Notes: a model not told the origin generated them from the sequence alone. A DNA stretch of 64,000 nt from Paenarthrobacter nitroguajacolicus (GCF_007786235.1 NZ_VNFK01000007.1:1-64000), one strand, 5' to 3'; shown: positions 35,647-43,401, numbered from the stretch's first letter. Numbers and translations are program-made.

Positions 35647-38600
35647 GTGAAATCACAAGGAAAGAGCTTCGTCAGAAGCGGGGGACTTCGGAAGGCCGCG
35701 GCGCTCGCCCTCGGACTGCCGTTGCTGCTCTCGTCGATGGCGATGCCGGCCCAGGCCGCTCCCGCCCCGGAGACGCCCGGGAATGTTGCAGGCGTGGCCA
35801 AGAAGAACCTTGACCCCAGCGCATATAAGGACGGCCGCTACATGGTGGTCCTTGCCGAGAAGCCTGCGGCTACTTACGACGGCGGCACGGCGGGCCTTGC
35901 GCCGACCAAGCCGGAGGAGGGCAAAAAGCTCGACGCCGACAGCGCCGAGGTGAAGGAGTACCAATCGCACCTGCAGCAGAAGCAGCAGGAAGTCGCGAAA
36001 CAGGAAAACATCACCATCGAGCGTGACTTCACCACCGCCGTCAATGGCTTCAGCGCCAACCTGACGGCGGACCAGGCCATCAACCTGGCCAAGGACCCCA
36101 AGGTCCTCATGGTGGCACCGGACACGCAGTACGCACTGGATTACTCCACCACCGACTTCCTGAAGCTCAGTGGCCCCAACGGCACGTGGGCCACCCAGTA
36201 CGGTGGCCAGGAGAACGCCGGCAAGGGCACCGTTGTTGGTGTGATCGACACCGGCTACACCCCCTCCAACCCGTTCTTCGCGGGCGAGCCGGTAGGACCC
36301 CTGGTGGGCAACCCGCAGGTGGGTGTTCCCTACCGCACCGCCGACGGCAAGATCGCCATGCTCAAGGCTGACGGCGATACCTTCATAGGTGAATGCCAGC
36401 CCGGCACGGATACCGGTGCCGACTACGATGGCAGCGCCTGCAACTCCAAGGTCCTGAGCACCCACTACTTCGCTGACGCTTTCCTGGAGACCGTTCCGCC
36501 GGAAAACCGCGCCCCTGAAGAAGTCATCTCTCCCGTGGACGTGGACAGCCACGGCACCCACACAGCCAGCACTGCGGCAGGCAACGCCAACGTCGATGCC
36601 GTGGTTGACGGTCGCAGCTTTGGAACCACCAGTGGCATCGCACCCGCCGCCAAGCTCTCTGTCTACAAAGTCTGCTGGGAAGACACCGACCCCGCCACGG
36701 GTGGTTGCTATGGCTCCGCCTCCGTTGACGCGATCGAGCAGGCCATCCTGGACGGCGTGGACGTGTTGAACTACTCCATCTCCGGTTCCACCACCACCAC
36801 CACGGACCCCGTCTCGCTGGCATTCCTGTCCGCAGCGTCCGCTGGCATCTTCGTGGCAACCTCGGCCGGTAACTCCGGGCCCACCGCCAGCACCGTGAAC
36901 CACGGAGCCCCCTGGCTGACCACGGTTGCGGCCACGTCCTTCTCGCAGGAACTCCAGGGCACTGTTGAGTTCTCCGATGGCAGCAAGTTCCGCGGAGCGA
37001 GCATCATGAATCGCGAGGTGAGCGGGGCCGGCGTCGTACTGTCCACCAACGCCGCCAGCGGCGAAGGCAACGCGGCCCTGTGCGCTCCCGGGTCCTTGGA
37101 CCCGGCCAAGGTGGCCGGCAAGGTTGTTGTCTGTGACCGCGGAGTGGTTGACCGCACCGCCAAGAGCGCCGAGGTCCTGCGTGGCGGCGGCGTCGGGATG
37201 ATCCTGGTGAACCTGACGGATTCGTCGCTGGACACCGACAAGCACGTAATCCCCACGGTCCACGTCAACCCGCCTGCAACGCAGACCATCAAGGACAAGG
37301 TCACTGCCAACCCGGCCATCACCGTGTCCCTGTTGAACCGCGACACCACGGGCCTGCCTGCCGAAGCGCAGCCCCAGATCGCTGGATTCTCCTCCCGCGG
37401 ACCGCTGCTTGCCACTGATTCGGACCTGCTCAAGCCCGACGTATCCGCTCCCGGCGTTGCCATCCTCGCGGGTGTTTCACCGATCGGTACCGGTGGCGAC
37501 GACTTCGGCTTCCTCTCCGGGACCTCGATGGCGTCACCGCACGTTGCCGGCTTCGGCGCACTGATCCTGGGCAAGAACCCGCAGTGGTCCCCGGCCACCG
37601 TGAAGTCCGCCATGATGACCACCGCTGGTCCGGTCAAGTTGGCCAACGGCGCCGTCAACAAGGACGTCTTCGCCACCGGCGCGGGGCAGGTTGACCCCGC
37701 GAAGGTCCTCAGCCCGGGCCTGGTCTACGACGCCACTACCGAGGACTACCTCAAGTTTGTCCAGGGTACGGGCATGGACCTGGGCATCGAGGGGCTGGGC
37801 ACCACACAGCCCCGCGACATGAACGTGCCGTCCTTCGCACTCGGAAACCTCGCAGGCAAGATCGAGGTCACGCGTACTTTGACGGCGCTGACGGCGGGCA
37901 CTTACCGTGCAACGGCCAACGTTCCCGGAGTCAACGTCAAGGTCACGCCGTCCGTACTGACCTTCGGCGCACCCGGCGAAAAGAAGACCTTCAAGGTGCA
38001 GTTCGAAAACAAGAACGCCGAACTGGGCAAGTTCGCCATGGGTTCGCTGAGCTGGCAGGGTGCCAACAAGACCGTCACCTCGCCCATCGCAGTGCGGCCA
38101 CAGTCCGTCATCGCGGACAAGGCACTGGCGTTCACGGGAACGGGCCCCAACGGTTCCGGCACCATCAACATCACCTCCGGTACCAACCTGCCGGTGGGCG
38201 TGACCATTGATGGCCTGTCCAAGGCGGACTCCTCCGCAGTTGAGTTGGTTCCGGGCCCGTTTGCCGGCGAAACCAATGCGTCCAACTACGTGAAGAAGGT
38301 GACCGTTGGTGAGGGCAGTGCACTGGCCAAGTTCTCGGTCATCTCCTCCAACGAGGCCGCGGACTTCGACATGCTGGTCCTGACGCCGTCCGGCCAGCAA
38401 TTGCCGGCCGCAACGGCCTCGGCCAGCGAAACCCTGTCCGTGCCCAACCCAGCACCGGGCGACTACTACGTGTTCGCCAACCTCTATGCGAGCCCCAACA
38501 ACCAGCCCACCAAGGCAACTGTTGATGCTGCGGTCCTGGGAGCCAACCAGGGCAACGCCACCGTGACGCCGAATCCGATCCGACTCGCCAACGGCAAGAC

Positions 38601-38823
38601 GGGCCAGATTTCGCTGAACTGGAAGAACCTGGCACCAGGCTCCTACATTGGCCGACTCACCTTCGCAGGTACCAGCGAGCCGAGCTTCGTCACGGTCATG
38701 GTCAACCCCGGCGGAGCTGTTGTGGTTCCGGATGAGGAAGACCCCAAGAAGGACAAGAAGGACAAGAAGCCGCGGGGTAAGATCCGCGGCGATGAGCCGA
38801 CACAGAGCAATAACGCCGGCTAA
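35647..38823 (+). CDS. Secreted subtilisin-like serine protease (S8) with PA insertion
   Basis: 1058 residues from GTG 35647. The signal peptide covers residues 1-38 (ALALGLPLLLSSMAMPAQA). An I9-type propeptide spans about 55-165. The S8 domain has Asp201 (GVIDTGYTP), His302 (SHGTHTAST), oxyanion Asn409 (TSAGNSGP) and Ser627 (SGTSMASPHVAG). A protease-associated domain is inserted at about 455-560 (GKVVVCDRG and GVGMILVN). A fibronectin-like region and a second beta domain follow. The Lys-rich tail (DPKKDKKDKKPRG) may bind the wall. It degrades proteins outside the cell. It faces an operon encoding two subtilisin-inhibitor-like proteins. Confidence 0.93.
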   Translation: MKSQGKSFVRSGGLRKAAALALGLPLLLSSMAMPAQAAPAPETPGNVAGVAKKNLDPSAYKDGRYMVVLAEKPAATYDGGTAGLAPTKPEEGKKLDADSAEVKEYQSHLQQKQQEVAKQENITIERDFTTAVNGFSANLTADQAINLAKDPKVLMVAPDTQYALDYSTTDFLKLSGPNGTWATQYGGQENAGKGTVVGVIDTGYTPSNPFFAGEPVGPLVGNPQVGVPYRTADGKIAMLKADGDTFIGECQPGTDTGADYDGSACNSKVLSTHYFADAFLETVPPENRAPEEVISPVDVDSHGTHTASTAAGNANVDAVVDGRSFGTTSGIAPAAKLSVYKVCWEDTDPATGGCYGSASVDAIEQAILDGVDVLNYSISGSTTTTTDPVSLAFLSAASAGIFVATSAGNSGPTASTVNHGAPWLTTVAATSFSQELQGTVEFSDGSKFRGASIMNREVSGAGVVLSTNAASGEGNAALCAPGSLDPAKVAGKVVVCDRGVVDRTAKSAEVLRGGGVGMILVNLTDSSLDTDKHVIPTVHVNPPATQTIKDKVTANPAITVSLLNRDTTGLPAEAQPQIAGFSSRGPLLATDSDLLKPDVSAPGVAILAGVSPIGTGGDDFGFLSGTSMASPHVAGFGALILGKNPQWSPATVKSAMMTTAGPVKLANGAVNKDVFATGAGQVDPAKVLSPGLVYDATTEDYLKFVQGTGMDLGIEGLGTTQPRDMNVPSFALGNLAGKIEVTRTLTALTAGTYRATANVPGVNVKVTPSVLTFGAPGEKKTFKVQFENKNAELGKFAMGSLSWQGANKTVTSPIAVRPQSVIADKALAFTGTGPNGSGTINITSGTNLPVGVTIDGLSKADSSAVELVPGPFAGETNASNYVKKVTVGEGSALAKFSVISSNEAADFDMLVLTPSGQQLPAATASASETLSVPNPAPGDYYVFANLYASPNNQPTKATVDAAVLGANQGNATVTPNPIRLANGKTGQISLNWKNLAPGSYIGRLTFAGTSEPSFVTVMVNPGGAVVVPDEEDPKKDKKDKKPRGKIRGDEPTQSNNAG

Positions 38824-38833
38824 ACCCCTGCAA

Positions 38834-38891
38834 GACACGCAAATGGGCTGAGGACTCCCGAATCCGGGCGTCCCCAGCCCATTTGCGTGTC
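38834..38891. terminator. Very long hairpin between the subtilase and the inhibitor operon
   Basis: A 27-bp stem (38834-38860 with 38865-38891, two non-Watson-Crick positions) closes a 4-nt AATC loop. It lies between convergent genes and can terminate both. The stem is roughly twice the length of most other terminators in the window. Confidence 0.75.
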
Positions 38892-38910
38892 GTGAGCCGG
38901 AAGGTGTGTC

Positions 38911-39315
38911 CTAGACGGCGCCCGTGGAGCCTCCGGTATTGCCCAGCAGCGCAGCCAAGGTCTTCCACCGTGCGATCTCGCACCCGTCCGTCCGGCTGAA
39001 ATGGCTGTGGACTTTGCGTCCACGGAACCAGCCCTTGACCACCGCAACCTGCGGACCGCCATACTGCTGCGTGCAGATCCGGTCCGGCCGTGGCTCGGGA
39101 AAGAAGATTTCCTCCCCGAACTGTTCGACGGCGGCAAGCGCCGCAAGCGCGTCCGGCAAGTTTGAGTGCATCGAATCCGGGTCGGGCGAGAGGAGGCCGG
39201 CAGCGGACCGTAGGTGGAACTCCCGACTCTCAGCGCCAGGTGCCTCTGTCAGCGTGACCGTGAGGTCGACGTCGTACTCGCTGCTGGCTGGCTCGCTGTT
39301 CTTTTCGGAAACCAT
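38911..39315 (-). CDS. SSI-like (subtilisin inhibitor fold) protein without signal peptide
   Basis: 134 residues. The order of strands matches the Streptomyces subtilisin inhibitor: VDLTVTLTEAPGAESREFHL, a helix DALAALAAVEQF, then CTQQYGGPQVAVVKGWFRG and FSRTDGCEIARW. The second disulfide pair (Cys in RICTQQ and DGCEIA) is kept. The first Cys pair of the family is absent (LRSAAG in place of V-C-A-A-G). No export signal is present, so it may act inside the cell or have lost inhibitor function. It is the third gene of a coupled operon, 2 nt after the previous stop. Confidence 0.7.
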   Translation of the reverse strand: MVSEKNSEPASSEYDVDLTVTLTEAPGAESREFHLRSAAGLLSPDPDSMHSNLPDALAALAAVEQFGEEIFFPEPRPDRICTQQYGGPQVAVVKGWFRGRKVHSHFSRTDGCEIARWKTLAALLGNTGGSTGAV

Positions 39316-39317
39316 GG

Positions 39318-40283
39318 TTACCTTTCGCTGGTGGCGGCGGGTGCTCCGACCATCAAACCGCTCAGCTCGTCCAAGAGCGGTTCTACTGCCTGGAGCACGC
39401 GGGCCCGCAGCTCCTGTGATTCGGCCGCGAAAGCCCGCTGGTACTCAACGTACTCGGCCTTGCCCTGTGGTGTCTCAATCCTGATGGGCGGGTAGCCCCA
39501 TTCTTCAAGATCGTACGGAGAGGCCTGCATGTCCATGGCCCGGATCCGCCACGACAACTCGAAGCAGTCCATCACCAGTTCACTCGGCAGGGCCGGCGTC
39601 AGCTTGTAGGCCCACTTGTAGAGGTCCATGTTGGCGTGCAGGCAGCCCGGTTGTTCCATGGTCCGTTGGTTCTCGCGGGTGGGCGTGAGCTCATTGAGCG
39701 GCAAAGCGTCCGGAGTGTAGAAGCGGAAAGCGTCAAAGTGGGAGCAGCGGATGCGGTTCTCTTCCACCACCGTGTCCGTGCCTTCGCCTCCCAGCCGCAG
39801 CTTCAGGTATTCGTGGCGCAGCTCGAACTTCTCCTGCCGGTACACCATGGCCCACTCGTGCAGTCCGAAGCAGCCGAATTGGGCTGGACGCTTCGCTGTC
39901 CCCGCAAGGATGATGCCCGCAAAGCGAACCGCTTCGGCGCGGTCGGCCAGGAAGCCGGCCCGGTCGAAGGTGACCGCCGGTGTACCGGGGGACAATCCCA
40001 GTGAGGTGAGTTCGCCGTCGTCGAGCGTCCGGTAGAACTTCCAGTTGGTGCGCTCAAGGGCGGGAGCGCCGCTGAGGACCACGCCGTCGCCCGGGTGCCA
40101 GCGCAGCAGTTGGCCTGGCTTCTGGGTGTAGTAGGTGAAGAGGAAATCCTCCACGGGGTGTTTCTTGCCGGCCGAGCGCCGGGCCAGGTAGGGATCTGCG
40201 TAGCGCGCGACCCGAGCATGATGGGCTGCCTCCAGCCCGAGCCATTGCTCCTGGGGGAGGTACTGCTGCCTAGAGGCCGCCAT
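39318..40283 (-). CDS. Conserved actinobacterial protein, function unclear
   Basis: 321 residues from the ATG at 40283, which overlaps the end of the SSI-like lipoprotein gene by 14 nt. Recognisable conserved text is KKHPVEDFLFTYYTQKPGQLLRWHPG, FGCFGLHEWAMVY, HFDAFRFYTPDALPLNEL and GCLHANMDLYKWAYKL. Similar proteins are often labelled 3-methyladenine DNA glycosylase, but I see no helix-hairpin-helix or other glycosylase motif, so that label is not adopted. The several conserved His and Asp residues could suggest a metal enzyme. Cytoplasmic. Confidence 0.6.
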   Translation of the reverse strand: MAASRQQYLPQEQWLGLEAAHHARVARYADPYLARRSAGKKHPVEDFLFTYYTQKPGQLLRWHPGDGVVLSGAPALERTNWKFYRTLDDGELTSLGLSPGTPAVTFDRAGFLADRAEAVRFAGIILAGTAKRPAQFGCFGLHEWAMVYRQEKFELRHEYLKLRLGGEGTDTVVEENRIRCSHFDAFRFYTPDALPLNELTPTRENQRTMEQPGCLHANMDLYKWAYKLTPALPSELVMDCFELSWRIRAMDMQASPYDLEEWGYPPIRIETPQGKAEYVEYQRAFAAESQELRARVLQAVEPLLDELSGLMVGAPAATSER

Positions 40284-40797
40284 CTGATCCGAGGATGCTC
40301 TTCGCCGCATCCCAGAGCGCTATCTGGCAGCCGTCCGTGCGGCTGAAGGCTGCGGTGACTTCCTTGCCGTCCACGGAGCCGGTCACCTTGGCCGTCGCGG
40401 GACCGCCGTACTGCATGGTGCAGGCCTGGTCGGTCTTGGTGGGGGCCGGGTTGAGGATGGCCGGGTTGTCCTTGATGGCAGTGCACGCTTCCGCGGCTGA
40501 TGGGTGCTCGCTTTCGGCCGCCGGCGTGCCCGCTGCGCACACGAGCGTGAAGGCCTTGAGCGGGGCATCCGGAGCCTCGAGGAGCGTAATGGAGAGCTCG
40601 GCGTTGCCCTGGCCGGGGGTGGCTGGCTGGCTGCTGGGGGAGGCGCTGCCGGGGGCTGTGGGGCTGCTTGACGCAGCCGACGACGACGGCGCTTGGGTTG
40701 CGCTTCCCGTGGACCCTGGAGTGGGGGTGCCTGAGCATGCGGCGAGGCCGGTGACGGCCAGTACTGCCAGCAGGGGGCCAACAAATCGCATGCGCAT
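40270..40797 (-). CDS. SSI-like lipoprotein (putative serine-protease inhibitor)
   Basis: 175 residues behind AGGAG. The signal peptide ends in the lipobox LAAC (Cys21), followed by a Ser/Ala/Pro linker to residue about 65. The domain then reads ELSITLLEAPDAPLKAFTLVCAAGTPAAE, SAAEACTAIKD, QACTMQYGGPATAKVTGSVDG and FSRTDGCQIALW. This keeps all four Cys of subtilisin inhibitors (VCAAG with EACTA, ACTMQ with DGCQI). It is probably anchored at the outer membrane face and may restrain secreted subtilases such as the one at 35647-38823. First gene of a three-gene operon. Confidence 0.75.
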   Translation of the reverse strand: MRMRFVGPLLAVLAVTGLAACSGTPTPGSTGSATQAPSSSAASSSPTAPGSASPSSQPATPGQGNAELSITLLEAPDAPLKAFTLVCAAGTPAAESEHPSAAEACTAIKDNPAILNPAPTKTDQACTMQYGGPATAKVTGSVDGKEVTAAFSRTDGCQIALWDAAKSILGSDGGL

Positions 40798-40900
40798 GGA
40801 ATCTCCTAGGTTGCGTCCATTTTACGTGGCACTTTCGGTGCTCGTTTCAAGAAGATCACTGAGGCCGTGCGCTTGGCTAGGGAGTTGTGCTTCCAATTGG

Positions 40901-41407
40901 CTAACGGCTGCCGCCGTTTTCCATGGAGGGGGCATCGCTCGAGTGGGCGCCGCTTCGCTGGGTTGCCGCGATGAGGCCAGTCATGGCTTGGTGAAGCTCA
41001 GCGACCTCCTCGCGGCTTAGCTGCAGGCGCTCGCGGATCTCGCCCGGAACGGCTGTGGCCTGCTCGCGGAGCGCGGCGCCCTTGTCCGTCAACCTGATGG
41101 CCAACGCGCGCTCGTTGCCGGTAACGCGCTCGCGGGTGATGAGTTTGGCCTCCTCCAGGCGCTTCAGGAGCGGCGACAGTGTGGCCGGTTCATGCAGAAG
41201 GCTGTCGCTGATGTCCTTGAGGGTTCTGGGGCTGCGCTCCCAGAGAGCCAGCATTACCAAATACTGGGGATGGGTGAGGCCGAGCCGCTCCAGTACGGGT
41301 TTGTAGACACCTACCACGCTCCGCGAGGCGACGGTGAGGGCGAAGCACAGCTGGCGCTCCAGCAGGAGGTCATCGGTGTCCTGGGTGGTCTCGCTGACGC
41401 TGGTCAT
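40901..41407 (-). CDS. MarR family regulator, OhrR-like peroxide sensor
   Basis: 168 residues from the ATG at 41407, preceded by AGGAGG. The opening LLLERQLCFALTVASRSVVGVYKPVLERLGLTHPQYLVMLALWE is typical of OhrR, and Cys21 (QLCFAL) corresponds to the reactive cysteine oxidised by organic hydroperoxides. The winged helix includes LKDISDSLLHEPATLSPLLKRLEEAKLI. No ohr gene is adjacent. An A/T-rich palindrome overlaps its promoter, suggesting autoregulation and control of the divergent small gene. Confidence 0.85.
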   Translation of the reverse strand: MTSVSETTQDTDDLLLERQLCFALTVASRSVVGVYKPVLERLGLTHPQYLVMLALWERSPRTLKDISDSLLHEPATLSPLLKRLEEAKLITRERVTGNERALAIRLTDKGAALREQATAVPGEIRERLQLSREEVAELHQAMTGLIAATQRSGAHSSDAPSMENGGSR

Positions 41408-41432
41408 GGCTGCCTCCTGTGCTCGCCGCGGC

Positions 41433-41455
41433 AATTAGTTAGTGTACTAACAATT
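41433..41455. promoter_or_regulatory. Palindromic MarR/OhrR operator candidate
   Basis: GTTAGT and ACTAAC (41438-41443 and 41446-41451) are perfect arms around a GT centre, flanked by AATT on both sides. It lies 26 nt upstream of the OhrR-like start and 47 nt before the divergent gene at 41502. It resembles the A/T-rich inverted repeats bound by OhrR. Confidence 0.6.
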
Positions 41456-41501
41456 AGCGTACTATGGAGATGTTGAACCGTCTAAAAAGGAGTCGATCTG
41501 C

Positions 41502-41726
41502 GTGGCAAAGGAATCCCTTACGCGGAAGTTCATGCGCGCCACTGGCAAGTTCAGGGTCATCTTTGGCCCGGCCCACAGCAGCTCCCTTGATCACGAGATG
41601 ACCGAGGCCAACCGGAAGCTGCTGGTTCAGCGCCAAGCCGAAGCGCAGCAGTGGGAGACCCTCCGTCGCCCGGACGGCAGCACCTACGTGGTGCCCCGCA
41701 ATCCCGACGACAAGTCCCTGCGGTAA
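41502..41726 (+). CDS. Small protein of unknown function, paralogue of 42065 gene
   Basis: 74 residues from a GTG with AGGAG 9 nt upstream. The text FRVIFGPAHSSSLDHEM and DGSTYVVPRN parallels VFGPATHGDTDSPV and EGHHYAVRND in the protein encoded at 42065-42295, so the two look like members of one short family. Basic N-terminus (KESLTRKFMRATGKF), no Cys, no membrane span. It is divergent from the OhrR-like gene and could be in its regulon. Confidence 0.65.
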   Translation: MAKESLTRKFMRATGKFRVIFGPAHSSSLDHEMTEANRKLLVQRQAEAQQWETLRRPDGSTYVVPRNPDDKSLR

Positions 41727-41744
41727 ACGCTCCCCACCTTCCGC

Positions 41745-41814
41745 CGAGTTGACAGTTAATGCCCATGTTTCCTGGGAGTATTGCCATCAACTGTCAGTTC
41801 GGTGTTGACTGCAC
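41745..41814 (+). repeat. Dispersed palindromic repeat, copy 1
   Basis: Begins CGAGTTGACAGTTAATGCCC. TGACAGTTAATG (41750-41761) and CATCAACTGTCA (41785-41796) form an 11-of-12 inverted repeat, followed by GTTCGGTGTTGACT. A diverged copy lies 139 bp downstream. The element is non-coding and hairpin-forming, like REP or MITE sequences. Confidence 0.6.
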
Positions 41815-41883
41815 TGACCCGGCCGGCCGGCGTCGACGTTCCAGAAGGCGTGGTCCTGCCAACCGGGCAGGCTAGGATCCCCG

Positions 41884-41952
41884 CGAGATGACAGTTAATG
41901 CCCATTCTTCGGCGGAACATTGTCATGAGATGCCAACTCGGCGTTGACTTTG
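41884..41952 (+). repeat. Dispersed palindromic repeat, copy 2
   Basis: Begins CGAGATGACAGTTAATGCCC, 18 of 20 bases identical to copy 1, and ends AACTCGGCGTTGACTT, parallel to copy 1's GTTCGGTGTTGACT. The right arm has decayed (CATGAGATGCCA), so this copy no longer forms the full hairpin. Confidence 0.55.
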
Positions 41953-42064
41953 CTTAGCTCAGGGCCGCGCCTTTTTCCTTTTCCGGGCGTAAAATTACCT
42001 CACTGAACGGCACGCACCAGCCTTGCCGCTTTTTCGCTCTCCGGTAAGAAGGGAGGTGGAAAAC

Positions 42065-42295
42065 ATGGGACGCAGAATGGAAGGCTTCGTCCACGTGACC
42101 GAGCGGCTGCAGTCCGTTTTTGGACCGGCAACCCACGGCGACACGGACAGCCCCGTGGTGCATAAGCATGATGATTTCGAGTCCGCTTCAGAGGAAGACC
42201 TGAAGCATTTCGATGTAGAGACTGACTCCGAGGGTCATCATTATGCCGTCCGGAATGACGATCCTGGCCCGACCACCACTGACTACTCCCTGTAA
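42065..42295 (+). CDS. Small acidic protein of unknown function, paralogue of 41502 gene
   Basis: 76 residues from the ATG at 42065, which has GGGAGG 9 nt upstream; a longer frame from 42023 lacks a site. The protein is acidic and His-rich (HKHDDFESASEEDLKHFDVETDSEGHH). It shares VFGPA-x-H and a C-terminal G-x-x-Y-x-V element with the protein at 41502-41726. No known domain. Confidence 0.65.
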   Translation: MGRRMEGFVHVTERLQSVFGPATHGDTDSPVVHKHDDFESASEEDLKHFDVETDSEGHHYAVRNDDPGPTTTDYSL

Positions 42296-42311
42296 CGGGA
42301 CGTGAAATGCC

Positions 42312-42341
42312 GAAGGACCGGACCGCGAACTCCGGTCCTTC
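42312..42341 (+). terminator. Hairpin terminator of GAAGGACCGGA type
   Basis: GAAGGACCGGA (42312-42322) pairs perfectly with TCCGGTCCTTC (42331-42341) around an 8-nt loop. It follows the 42065 gene by 16 nt. The same stem sequence is reused in the terminators at 42852 and 51246. Confidence 0.7.
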
Positions 42342-42404
42342 CTTAAGTGATGACTGGTCCGCCACCTTGACCCTGCTTTGGTGGCCGTGCCACTGTTGAG
42401 CAAC

Positions 42405-42420
42405 TAGTCAGCATGCTTAT
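42405..42420 (+). promoter_or_regulatory. Motif TAGTCAGCATGCTTAT upstream of the LapA-like gene
   Basis: It differs at one of 16 positions from the motif upstream of the Mn catalase (31207-31222) and has the same orientation relative to its gene. It ends 43 nt before the ATG, a position suited to a promoter element or activator site. Confidence 0.5.
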
Positions 42421-42463
42421 TATGTGAAGTGCACGGTAGGTGCTGATGCAAAGGGGGCCGTCA

Positions 42464-42841
42464 ATGAGTTTCCAAGAAGATGCAGCAGGGGTCCCGGGCA
42501 GTTCCGCGCGCCCGGACCGGGGCAGTTCCAAGGACCGAGCACTTCCGCCGCCGGCGCCAGGTCATGCCCGGCCCACCCGCACCGCCGCCTTGTGGGTGGC
42601 GGTGGCTGTCGGCTTGGTGGTCCTGGTGATGCTGATCGTGTTCTTCGTCCAAAACCAGGACATGATCACCGTCCGGTTCTTTGGGCTGGAAGGGACGCTG
42701 GCGCTCGGCACCACGTTGTTTATAGCGGCTGTGGGCGGGGGCGTGCTGGTTGCCCTCGCAGGCGGCGCGCGGATCCTCCAGCTGCGGATGAGCAATCACC
42801 GCCGCAAGAGGACAGTGGGCGGCACGGGACTGGCGCCTTAG
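42464..42841 (+). CDS. LapA-domain (DUF1049) membrane protein
   Basis: 125 residues from the ATG at 42464, behind AAGGGGG. After a Pro-rich cytoplasmic stretch there are two spans (TAALWVAVAVGLVVLVMLIVF and LGTTLFIAAVGGGVLVALAG). They are separated by FVQNQDMITVRFFGLEG, the signature of the LapA/YciS family (F-x-x-N-x-x-x-V-x-x-x-F). The basic C-terminus RMSNHRRKR is cytoplasmic. In other bacteria the family helps lipopolysaccharide assembly; in Gram-positives the role is unknown. Confidence 0.85.
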   Translation: MSFQEDAAGVPGSSARPDRGSSKDRALPPPAPGHARPTRTAALWVAVAVGLVVLVMLIVFFVQNQDMITVRFFGLEGTLALGTTLFIAAVGGGVLVALAGGARILQLRMSNHRRKRTVGGTGLAP

Positions 42842-42851
42842 GCCATTAACT

Positions 42852-42887
42852 GCGGAAGGACCGGAGCGTTTGCTCCGGTCCTTCCGC
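42852..42887 (+). terminator. Perfect 16-bp hairpin terminator (GAAGGACCGGAGC type)
   Basis: GCGGAAGGACCGGAGC (42852-42867) pairs perfectly with 42872-42887 around GTTT and is followed by AATTTA. It is 11 nt after the LapA-like gene. Confidence 0.8.
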
Positions 42888-42947
42888 AATTTAATCCCGA
42901 CGGCGGCACTCCCTGACGATGTAAGTCCGCCGGGGTGGTGTGTCGTC

Positions 42948-43247
42948 CTAGCCTTCGCAGTCGGTGCAGTAGGCGACGCCATCTTTTTCGCGTGCGATCT
43001 GCGAGCGGTGACGGACCAGGAAGCAGGAGTGACAAGTGAACTCGTCGTTTGCCTGCGGAATGACCTGGATAACAAGTTCTTCAGCGACGATTTCGCCGCC
43101 GGGGCCGTTGGCGTCAAGGCCATCGGTTTCGTCCAGTTCAAGCACGACACTCTTGGCCGTGGGAGCGCTGGCGGACTGGAGAGCCTGGAGGGACTGCTCC
43201 TGGTTCTCTTTTACATCGGTACGGAGTTCGTCGTAATCGGCTGCCAC
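42948..43247 (-). CDS. DUF4193 family protein
   Basis: 99 residues. MAADYDELRTDVKENQEQSL is the diagnostic start of DUF4193. The C-terminus has two CxxC knuckles (FTCHSCFLVRHRSQ and YCTDCEG) that should bind zinc. The family is restricted to Actinobacteria and of unknown function, plausibly an RNA polymerase or DNA-associated zinc ribbon. It is monocistronic. Confidence 0.9.
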   Translation of the reverse strand: MAADYDELRTDVKENQEQSLQALQSASAPTAKSVVLELDETDGLDANGPGGEIVAEELVIQVIPQANDEFTCHSCFLVRHRSQIAREKDGVAYCTDCEG

Positions 43248-43342
43248 TTTTTAATGCCTCTTCGTGTTAGGGGGTTACCGGGTATGCAACGTACAGCATG
43301 CCACGAAAATTCCATACCATACCCCAGTTCTACCGCTTGTGG

Positions 43343-43394
43343 CGAAAACCACGTGGGTGGCGGCCCGAAAAAGCCGCCACCCACGGTGTTTTCG
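43343..43394 (-). terminator. Terminator downstream of the GH3 gene
   Basis: GTGGGTGGCGGC and its complement (left arm 43343-43364, right arm 43373-43394) form a stem of about 20 bp with a small internal mismatch around an A-rich loop. On the leftward strand it ends in a T-rich run, 8 nt after the GH3 stop. Confidence 0.7.
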
Positions 43395-43401
43395 CCCTGT
43401 A

